From Rhodotorula mucilaginosa (Eukaryota; Basidiomycota; Microbotryomycetes; Sporidiobolales; Sporidiobolaceae), in assembly GCA_034406715.1 (NCBI GenBank), contig CP137874.1, positions 682,001-746,000 on the forward strand: 64,000 nucleotides of DNA. Direction: 5' to 3'. The translations under genes and the position numbers were made by a program. Positions 56,456 to 64,000 of the stretch are shown here, piece by piece; within the stretch, counting starts at the first letter, position 1, and every line of letters begins with the position of its first letter. The notes under the pieces are model-generated. The model saw only the letters and a list, made by a program, of their open reading frames with translations. It did no database searches and was not told the DNA's origin.

Positions 56456-58902
56456 CTAATCCTCCTCGACCACCAGCTGTTCGCCCTTGAGTTGAGCTGC
56501 ACAAAGGAAACCCATTTTCCCCTGTCAGTACCATCTCGACCACCCCCGGCCAGAGAGCGAAAGGAAGGGAGATGGATGGACGCACAGTCAAAGTCGACAA
56601 TCACGTCGCGGCCAATCTCGCAATCCTTGAGGCTCGCGCGGTCGCGGATCTGCACCCCGTTCGAGACGACACAGTTGTCCAATTTGACACTGCAACGCAC
56701 GTGGTCAGCTCAAGCTCAAGGAGGAGGGAGGGTCGCTCGGGCTCACTTTTCCCCAATCACGACATTCTCCATGACGACGCAGTTGGTCAATTTCGAACCT
56801 TTGCCGACCCGCGTGTTCTTGCCGACGATGCACCGCTTCAAGCCGACTTTTTCACCCAGGTGAGGGTACACAGAGAGGTGCAGGTGCGAGTCGGGCGAGA
56901 TGAACACCCCGGAGGGGGTGTTGGTTGGAGGCGGACTGGGCGGCAACAACTTGAGGGCCTGCGCGCATGGTTATTGGTGTGTGGTTTTAATGCGTTAGTC
57001 TCTCCCTCTTGCGAGCCAAGACGAAGAAGGGAGAGAGAGTGTGTGTGAGAGAGAAGGAGGAGGAGGACGTACAGCGCGATTGATCTCGACAAACCCAGCG
57101 ACCGAGTTTCCCCTCGCGGCAAACCCGTCCCCTTGCCTCCACACGACAATCTTGCACCCACCCGCTCCTCCTCCGGCCCTCGTAGTGGTCGTTTGCTTCC
57201 TCGTCGTCCTGCCCGCCGCCGCCGCCGCTTCGACGACGCCTGCTCCTCCTCCTCCTCCGGGCGCAGAAGCGGAAGCCTCTCCGACACCGCTGCCGATGGG
57301 AGTGGTAGTGGTAGGAGAGGAAGCAATGGCGCCGTAAGAGTTGCGCGAGACCAAAGCCGGGGTGTTCGCGCCCGTCGCGAACCCCGAAGCCGGTTCAGAA
57401 GGCCCACCCCCGCCGCCGCCGCTGCCGCCGCCAATCCCGGGAGTCTCGACACCCATTCCTCCTCCTGGTGCTGTTGCCATTCTTCGTCGTGCGTCGAGGT
57501 AGTGGCGAGAACCAGCAGAAGAAGAAGACACGGGGGGTCGCTGAGTCGTACTCCTTCCCATCGCAAGAGGGGGTTCGTCCTTCGAGCCCACGCCCACCGT
57601 TTCAGGAGTAGGAGGTTGAAGATGCCTCCACGCTTGGCGCGACAACCACCCGGCGAGGGTTTGCAGATCTTCGATGTGGCGGAGGCGGCGGGCGTGCAGG
57701 GGCGAGGTGAGGATCGAGAGGACGTGAGAGGAGTAGATGTAGAGCTGGGTGGGGAGGAGGGAGGTCGTCAGAGTTGGAGAGGGGTAGCTGTTTCGTTTTT
57801 TTCGTTCGGCGAAGAGGGAGTAGGCAGAGGGAGGGAGTTCTCTTCTGGTCAGTTTCTCCTCGTTCGTTCGTTCGTTGGCACCACCAAGGGATATGGAAAA
57901 GAGCACGCACCGGGCGAGGAGCGAAGTGCGGAGAGAAATTTCGTCGTCGTCATAGTCGTCCATCTCGCGAACGTCGAGCAAGGTCGAACTCTTGCGGTCG
58001 TAAATCGTCAGAATCTCGGGCGGGCCTGCGACATCGAGGACTGGATTGTCAGCTCATTCTTTCTACACCAGGCTGAACCTTGGGGCCCATGAGAAAAGAA
58101 AGAACAGAGGATTTGCTGACCGTCTTTGCGCGCTTCGATGACGTTTCCGGCTGCTCGTTCCGAGAACAAGGTGGTGAGCAGGTTGTCGTCGGAGCGGTGG
58201 CGGTCGAGCAAGGCTGCGAGCGAGATGGGGGAGGGCGGGTTGCTGTTGGGCGACAGGAGCAAGTCGCAGGGGGCGAGGATAAAGTCGGTCTGTGTGTGCG
58301 GGTGCGCGAGTCGCGGGGGGTTAGTTAGTTGGCGAGTTGGGACTCGTTCGGAGGGACAAGGGGGAGAGACGGACGGTGATCAAGTTTTGTTCGATGGCCC
58401 ACATCAAGACGCGGACGACATTCTTCGAGGCGACCTCTTCCGGGACTTCTTCCAATTCGACGCGGGCGTTGGGTTGCAGCGGGGCGGTGGTGGTGGTGCT
58501 TTGCGAGGCTGCGAGTCGGCGGGCTCGGAGGTGGTGACTTGTGGGTTTGGCGATGGATTCGGGCGCGAGGACGAGGATCTCTGCGCGTGCACAGGGTGTC
58601 AGTATGGCCACTATAGCCCAAGGAGAGACTGGGCTGGCTGGCTGACCAAAGACGCCGGCCTGTTGGACCCTGTCGAGGACCCAGTCGATCATCTTCTTGC
58701 CTGCGACGGGGAGGAGGGGCTTGATCTGCTGCTGGTGTTGAGCCTTGTCATCCCCGTGGTCCTGCTGGTGGTGCTGCGTGGGCGGACGGGATTCGGGTTC
58801 GACGAGGGGGAACAAGTCGACGCCGTAGCCGCACGGGATGACGCAGCGGAACTGGGGCCTCGGGAGCTGGTCGGGCAGGAGCGGATTCGGGAGCATCGAC
58901 AT
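56456..58902 (-). CDS. GCD1: Translation initiation factor eIF2B subunit gamma
   Basis: Known: eIF2B is the guanine-nucleotide exchange factor of eIF2; gamma and epsilon form its catalytic subcomplex. Seen: the N-terminal nucleotidyltransferase-like fold (FRCVIPCGYGVDLFPLV, then KPLLPVAGKKMIDWVLDRVQ), then EILVLAPES, FILAPCDLLL, and the block LYIYSSHVLSILTS. A Gly/Ser/Thr-rich insert of about 190 residues follows (about nt 57090-57640). After KIVVWRQGDGFAARGNSVAG and SVYPHLGEKVGLKRCIVGKN comes a left-handed beta-helix of hexapeptide repeats (GSKLTNCVVMENVVIG, KLDNCVVSNGVQIRD). The end is GEQLVVEED with TAG at 56456-56458. The start at 58902 (MSMLPNPLL) is preferred over an in-frame ATG at 58995, because the latter would leave only 17 bases to the divergent gene. 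The sugar-nucleotide signature loop is degenerate, as in gamma subunits. A GDP-mannose pyrophosphorylase is less likely. Confidence 0.78.
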
Positions 58903-59012
58903 CCTGGCAGCTCGGCTCTCGGCTCTCGAGTGAGGAGGAGGAGGAGGAGAGCACGACGTCCTCTTCTCTCTCTTCGACTGCTCGACTCTGGCCAACTCGC
59001 GAGCTGGACGCG
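58903..59012. promoter_or_regulatory. Short bidirectional promoter
   Basis: Only 110 bases separate the start codons of eIF2B gamma (-) and the gene at 59013 (+). The stretch is rich in GAGGA/TCCTC and CTCTTCTCTC-type sequence. It must serve both genes unless start sites lie inside coding sequence. Confidence 0.5.
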
Positions 59013-59930
59013 ATGGCCGAGATGTCGCCCGAGCAGCAGCTCGCTCAGCTCCAACTGCTGCTCTCGGCCGTGCACCGCACGCGCACCGCCCTCCCCCGCC
59101 TCGTCTCGACCGTCACCTCGTCGTCCTCCTCCGCAGCAGGGGACCGCACCACGCTCTACCGCACGGCCCATCAAGAGTGCCATGCTGCCATCACGGCTCT
59201 CCAAGACCAACTCGACCTGAATGCCCACGCACTCGAAGAGCACGCAGATCTCCCAGTCGACCCGCTTCATCTTCCGCCTCCGTCTCGTCGTCTCATTCCC
59301 ACCGCCGCTTCATGGGATCAAGTCAGAGACATCCTCCAACCCACCACCACCACCCCTAAACAAGGACGCCGTCGCTCGCCACCACCACCCCTACCCATCC
59401 CGACCACCCCCGCCAACCTCGAAGCCCTCATCAAAGCCATCACCCAACACTACTACGACCCGCGACGCGTACACATCCGCACAACAGGACGTGTACCACC
59501 CCGCCAGCTCGAACTCACCCTCCGCGGCGTACTGCGCGCCCACATCTCGTTGCGATGGGAGGAGGACGGCGACGGCGGATGCCAAGCCGACTATGTCGCT
59601 TGCTACAGCCTCAAGGAAGACGTGCGTCCACTCGCGCGCTCTTCGGGCACGTTTTAACCTTTTGGAGGCTGACGGACTACCCCCGCAGCCGAAACCGAGC
59701 CATGTCGACTCGCAATTCGCCCTCTTCCGCTCCCTCTCGAACCAGGCCATGAACATCATCGATCAGTCCCGCCGCAGCAGCCGCACTGCCGCCGTCCGAT
59801 CCCTCGAAGAGGTCCTCGTAAGCTTTTCAACGACTTCTCGTTGGCTAATGGGGGGGAGCTCCTCACGATACTAAACAAACGCACACATTGCGCGCAGGTC
59901 TTTTTGTGCGATCCGCCTTTGCCGTTCTGA
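59013..59930 (+). CDS. Small helical protein, possibly Mediator subunit Med27-like
   Basis: Three exons fit in phase 0 (59013-59621, 59689-59817, 59898-59930), giving 256 residues. The N-terminal third is predicted helical (MSPEQQLAQLQLLLSAVHRT, YRTAHQECHAAITALQDQL). A Pro/Thr-rich linker follows, then ALIKAITQHYYDPRRVHI and LRGVLRAHISLRWEE. The C-terminus reads SQFALFRSLSNQAMNIIDQS, then AAVRSLEEVLVFLCDPPLPF. That C-terminal pattern (an F-x2-[LI]-S/T-x2-A helix followed by a short helix and a Cys/Pro ending) resembles Med27, a Mediator tail/core subunit of RNA polymerase II transcription, but the match is from memory and weak. It could be an unrelated helical protein. The gene body is well supported; the name is not. 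Confidence 0.6.
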
Positions 59931-60472
59931 GGCACGCGCGCGCGCGCGCGCGTCAGTCGGTGTATGACCACACTTGGACCCCGTCGTCGGTGGACCGGCC
60001 TAGTCGCGATGTGGCCAGAGACGTGATCCCGCCATGTCCGTCGCGGTTTCTCGATCCCCCCCCTTTCTTCTTCTTTCGTCTCCCTTGCTCGGACTACGCC
60101 ATGACCCGGTGCCCGGCGTCGAACATCCTCGAACCCCGCCGCCGCGGCAGCGGCAGACAAATCGCGGAGATATGTAAGCTCGAGGAGACGACGACCGCCT
60201 TATCTCAATTTCGGCGGAGCCTCGAGCGGAACCCGGCCGAATTTCGATCGAGACCAACCCCAATCCCCTCTCTCGACAGCGATTCTCTCGCGTCCTCACC
60301 TAGCTATCTCTCGGGTCCTCTCTCTTCTCTTGTTCCCTCTCAACAGCAGCAACCTTCCTCCACCGACGAGAGAACCGCCCTCGTTCCCCCGTCCTCCCGA
60401 AACCATCCTATACGCTCAGCCACCCGCAAAAAACTCGTGCGGACCTAAGTTATCGCCCGCCTATCGAACCAA
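59931..60472 (+). promoter_or_regulatory. Promoter and leader region of the oxygenase gene
   Basis: This 542-base region holds the CG tract at its left end and the promoter of the gene starting at 60473. C/T-rich runs (TCTCTCGGGTCCTCTCTCTT, 60306 on) precede the start. No gene is seen. Confidence 0.45.
59935..59952. repeat. (CG)9 dinucleotide tract
   Basis: Nine perfect CG units begin four bases after the stop codon of the gene ending at 59930. Alternating CG runs can form Z-DNA. It lies in the presumed 3' untranslated region. Confidence 0.85.
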
Positions 60473-62193
60473 ATGCCTTCAATCCAGCAAGCCGCCGTCT
60501 CCGTCGCCGAGGTGGACAACGAGGAAGTCCCGCAGATCTCGTTGCGCGATTTCGAGACCCGCCGCGAAGAGATCAAGCAACAGTTGATCGACGCTGCTTC
60601 CAACATTGGCTTCTTGTGAGCCGTCGGCATTCCTCTCTCTCTCTCTCTCTCTCATTTCGACGTCGCCTTTTTTGCTGATTTCATTGATGTACCTTCCTCT
60701 TTTTTAGTACGCTTGTCGATCACCCGATCCCGCTCGAGCATGTCGATGCGGCGTTTGCTCTCGCCGAACGGTTCTTTGATTTGCCGATGGAGGTCAAGCA
60801 AAAGACTCCGTGAGTCTGTTTGCGCTGCGCCGGCCTGGTCCGATTCTCGCTCCCTCCCCGACTCCTTCCCTCCGACCTCGACGTCCACACCCACCCGCTC
60901 ACACACCCACACACACACTGACCCTGTCTCACTCAACAAACCCCCTTCCCTCTCCTGAACTCGTTGCAGCTGGTCCGCCAAGAACATGGGCTTCGAATAC
61001 CAGTCCCAAGTCCGCCCTTCGACGGGGTACCCCGACCCGAAGGAGAGTTACCAGATCGGGTTCCGCCTCGACGAGGAAGCCGAACGGTGCTGGCCCGCCG
61101 AAGGGGACTGTGGAGGGTTTAGGGAGGGGGTCGAGAAGTTCAAGAGCGAGGTGAGGGAGTTGAGTTTGAAGGTGATGGAACTCTTGGCCGAGGGGGTCGG
61201 TTTGGTACGCCCTCTTTCTTTCTCTCTCTCTCTCTCTCTCCTGCTGCGACTCTAAGAGAACGGGTCTTCTGATCTTTTTCCCGACCCGCCCTTGCACGGA
61301 AATAGCCAACGGATACTTTCACCAAGGGGACTCTGCCCGTCCAGCCCGACTGCTCCGACTCGATGTCAACCCTCCGCCTCCTCAAATACCACGACAGCAC
61401 GCACCAAAATTTCCCCCCGAACTACATGCGCGCGGGCGCCCACGCCGACTTTGACGTCTTGACGCTCTTGTTCCAACGCGAGGGGCAGGACGGGCTCGAA
61501 GTGTGTCCCGGTAGGGAGGTTTCGACCGAGTTTGGGTACGGGGACAAGTGGACGCCCGTCAAGGTGCAGAGGGGGGCGATCGTCATCAATGTCGGAGATC
61601 AGCTCATGCGGTGGTCGGATGATCGACTCAAGAGGTTAGTCAAGTGCTGGCTGCCTCCTTGTTTTTTTCGCTCGAGCGCCCTTTTCTCCACACCTTCAAA
61701 AGGCTGAGCTAACATCTGCCTGCACGCCTGCCCGCCCGTTCTGCAGTACTTTCCATCGAGTCCGATGCCCTCGCGAGGGAGAGTACAAAGGACCGCGGTA
61801 CTCGATCGCGTTCTTCAATCAAGCGGCGCGCGATGCCGTCATCCAGGGTCCGAACAAGGCCTACCCCCGAATCGTAAGCATCCATCCTCAACCATCTCTT
61901 TCTGTTCGGCACGACGGCGATGGGATTCGATCCTTTTACGCTGAAAAAGACTAGGTTGCTGACTTGACACACCCCTCACCCCTTCCCCGCACAAACAACA
62001 GACCGGAGGCGAGTTTATCGCGCAGGCGATGCAGCGCAACTTTGATGCGGCGATCGCCAAAGCCAAGTTGCAGACGTACGAGATTTCGCAAGAGACGATC
62101 GAGGCCAACAAGGGTTTCGAGGCTTCGGGGACTGGACTCGCCAAGCCGCCGCTGCCCTCGTCGGCAGCTCCTCCTCCTCTCGCTGCGGCTTGA
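60473..62193 (+). CDS. 2-oxoglutarate/Fe(II)-dependent oxygenase, isopenicillin-N-synthase-like
   Basis: Seven or so exons. The N-terminal block is VPQISLRDFETRREEI, and NIGFF is joined over an intron to TLVDHPIPLEHVD, the conserved N-terminal domain of this superfamily. The iron-binding facial triad is visible: H and D in AGAHADFDVLTLL, and the distal H in STFHRVRCP. The 2-oxoglutarate-binding Arg and Ser are in PRYSIAFF. The middle has MGFEYQSQVRPSTGYPDPKE. The tail is Ala/Pro-rich. Known: enzymes of this group hydroxylate or oxidise small molecules in metabolism, including secondary metabolism and thymine or flavonoid-like substrates. The substrate is unknown here and no biosynthetic cluster surrounds it. 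Intron 1 contains a CT repeat (60633-60653) and a later intron another (61220-61241). Confidence 0.85.
60633..60653. repeat. (CT)n tract in intron 1 of the oxygenase gene
   Basis: A run of about ten CT units just after the splice donor. A similar (TC)n run occurs at 61220-61241 in another intron of the same gene. Both are simple repeats. Confidence 0.8.
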
Positions 62194-62498
62194 AACGGTC
62201 GCCCTTCGTTCCGCCGTCCTTGTTGATATGTTTGTTTGCGTGCGGGGGTTCGGTGGTCGGTCACATCGGTCGCTGAGAGAAGAGGTTTGCCGTCGTCGTT
62301 CTCGCCATCACTTTGCCTAGTCTCGCAAAGTCCCCCCATTTGTGCAATTTGTCGTGTTCACTCTCTAGCCTGCCCTTTGTCCGGGAAAGCGTCAGCGTTG
62401 TCGCCACCCTCGGCTTAACTTATCTGAAAAAGAGAGAGCGAGGCGTTTCCTATGAGTATCCCTTTCTCTCTCTCTCTCTACAACTCGCTCGCAGACTG
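62194..62498. promoter_or_regulatory. Promoter and leader region of the last gene
   Basis: This 305-base gap lies between two co-oriented genes. It holds a CTCTCTCTCTCTAC run at 62466-62481 close to the start at 62499. No gene is seen. Confidence 0.45.
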
Positions 62499-64000
62499 AT
62501 GCGCTTTGCGTTCTACGTGAGCGGACATGGTTTTGGCGTGAGTTCCTACAGCTTTGATACCCTTGCAGCGCAGTGCTCCTCGACCATCCTCTCGTGGCTG
62601 CCCCACTCCGCGAGTCTGCCGATAAACAAAAGCTGATCTGAACACGGCATTTGCAGCACGCGACGCGCGTGTCGGCCGTCACGCTCGAACTGCTCGAAGC
62701 TGGCCATGACGTGACTCTGGTCACGAGCGCGCCCGAGATCCCGTTCGCGAGCATCCTCGCTCCGACTTCGCTGCCAGCCACCGTCGCTCGCCAACTCGCC
62801 ACCAATCCAGGGGGCCCGTCTCCACCGAAGAAGCTTCGCACGTATGCCCAGTACCGCAAGAAGAATGTCGATGCGGGGATGGTCCAGCCCAAAGCGTACG
62901 ACGTCGACCGCCGCGCGACGTGCGACGTCTTGATCGACTTTCTCAGCCAGAGGGAGCGGATCCTCGAGGAGGAGGTCGCTTGGCTCAAGGAGGAGCGCAT
63001 GGACGCAGTCTTGAGTGATGCTACCTTCCTAGGCTGGTGAGTCCCGATATACGCAGGCAGGTGTTCGACCGCACGCACAAATAGCTGACTCCCGTTTCCT
63101 CTCCGTTTCTGCAGCGCCGCCGGATCTGCCGCAGGCATCCCGGCTATCATTATTTCCAAGTCAGTCTGCGACGACGCGTAGAAAGACGAGCTCTGCAGAG
63201 AAAGGGAGTTGACTGTGCCGGTCCCCTTTGCAGTTTCACTTTCGACAGCTGCTTCTCGTACCTATCTCATCCTGCCCTCCCAACTCCGATCGGCACCGAC
63301 CCGCCGGAACCTCCCATCAACGCGAAAGAGCTCGACCCGCTCGTCCGACAAACCGTCGCAGACTATGCCTGCGCCTCGTTGTTGCTCCGCCTTCCGGGCG
63401 TGATCCCCATCCCCGCTTTCGACACCGACGTGCCGATGCCGGCCGGGCGATGGATCAACGACGACCGGAGCGCCTTTGTACCACAAGTCGAGGCCCTCTT
63501 GTCCCGCCCGGCGTCGGCCATCCCGTCCCTCGCGCACGGTCGCAAAGTCATCGACGTCCCGCTCATCGTCCGGACGCCCTCTCCCGAAGCCAACACGCCC
63601 GAGTTCAGGCGAGCCATCTTGACCGGGATGGGCGTCCCCGATTTTTTGCTCGATGCCAAAGTGTTGCTCGTCTCGTTCGGAGGGCAAGCGATCCCGCGAC
63701 CACAGACTCGGCCCCCTTCGCGCCTCTCGTCGCCGCTCCGTCGTTCCACTTCCTACGCCGGCTCGAACGGCAACGGTAACGGCAACGGCAGTGGCAATGG
63801 TGCAGAGGCAGTTTCGTCTATGGAACACCGCGAAGCGGGCTTGCTCCCGCGAGGGTGGATCGCGATCGTGACGGGGTTGAGCGGCGGTGACAATGCGATC
63901 CGCGAAGACCTCCCGTACGGGTTCTTTGCGAGCGAAAAGGACGTCTACGTGCCCGACTTGACTTGGATCGCAGACTGTGTCCTTGGTAAACTGGTGCGTT
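62499..64000 (+). CDS. Glycosyltransferase-like protein, similar to the N-terminal half of L-arabinokinase (partial)
   Basis: Runs off the right edge, so it is incomplete at its C-terminus. Exon 1 (MRFAFYVSGHGFG) joins HATRVSAVTLELLEAGHDVT, then LVTSAPEIPFAS. Later blocks are ILEEEVAWLKEERMDAVLSD, AAGSAAGIPAIIISN joined to FTFDSCFSYL, LLLRLPGVIPIPAF, VIDVPLIVRTPSP and AKVLLVSFGGQAIP. This order and spacing match the UDP-glycosyltransferase/MGDG-synthase-like fold at the N-terminus of plant L-arabinokinase, recalled from memory. Whether a GHMP kinase domain follows cannot be seen. A Gly/Asn repeat (NGNGNGNGSGNG) sits in a loop after FGGQ. Function in fungi is unclear; a sugar-nucleotide or glycolipid role is inferred. 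Confidence 0.72.

Noticed and set aside
57133-58092. A 319-residue plus-strand frame opposite eIF2B gamma
   Set aside because: Antisense of the Gly/Ser-rich insert; Arg/Ser-rich, without domain or start context.
58903-58995. An upstream ATG extending eIF2B gamma by 31 residues
   Set aside because: The added sequence is low complexity and would leave only 17 bases to the divergent gene; the family start fits MSMLPNPLL better.
60473-62193. A secondary-metabolite cluster around the 2-oxoglutarate oxygenase
   Set aside because: Neighbours are eIF2B gamma, a small helical protein and a glycosyltransferase-like gene; no synthase, P450 or dedicated transporter is near.

Overview
This window looks like nuclear DNA from a GC-rich, intron-dense basidiomycete yeast. 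The closest fit is a red yeast of the Rhodotorula/Rhodosporidium/Sporobolomyces type. That placement is inferred from short GT-AG introns (mostly 50-130 nt) in nearly every gene, compact spacing on both strands and the gene content. No sequence search was possible. Exon structures were read by eye from splice sites, frame continuity and family motifs, so inner boundaries may be off by a few bases.

Layout. 0.86-7.84 kb: two tandem copies (A, B) of an F-box/zinc-finger family. 8.30-11.62 kb: a Gyp7-type Rab GTPase-activating protein. 11.84-13.83 kb: a divergent mitochondrial-carrier-like protein. 14.05-16.91 kb: a diverged third copy (C). On the minus strand, 17.04-20.67 kb is the biotin-carrying subunit of methylcrotonoyl-CoA carboxylase and 20.87-23.78 kb is nucleoporin Nup85. 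24.15-25.49 kb: an unrecognised basic/acidic coiled protein (+). 25.91-28.39 kb: pyruvate kinase (-). 29.10-32.51 kb: the fourth copy (D, -). 34.29-37.56 kb: a Zn2Cys6 transcription factor (+), followed by an NCS1 nucleobase/nucleoside permease (+, 38.18-40.18 kb). 40.99-45.88 kb: a mucin-like single-pass surface protein, a Ctr-type copper transporter and a small single-pass membrane protein (all +). 46.30-48.27 kb: an HSF-type DNA-binding protein (-). A 3 kb gene-poor gap separates it from a PAS-kinase-type Ser/Thr kinase (+, 51.32-53.08 kb). 53.61-58.90 kb: phosphatidate cytidylyltransferase and eIF2B gamma (both -). 59.01-59.93 kb: a small protein possibly related to Mediator Med27. 60.47-62.19 kb: a 2-oxoglutarate/Fe(II) oxygenase. 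62.50 kb to the edge: an incomplete glycosyltransferase-like protein resembling the N-terminal half of plant L-arabinokinase.

Most genes are ordinary housekeeping genes with no operon-like logic. The unusual part is the F-box/zinc-finger family. Copies B and D lie inside an inverted duplication of about 3.9 kb that flanks about 21 kb of essential genes. They share a block of about 300 bp, covering the 5' leader and exon 1, that is much more alike than its surroundings and looks like a gene-conversion tract. Copy B has a one-base frameshift just after its first zinc-binding motif and a shortened C-terminus. Copy D carries an extra 64-nt intron in the same zinc-finger exon. Together this suggests a young, fast-evolving family of predicted SCF substrate adaptors. 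No transposon, virus-like element, rRNA, tRNA or CRISPR array was recognised.
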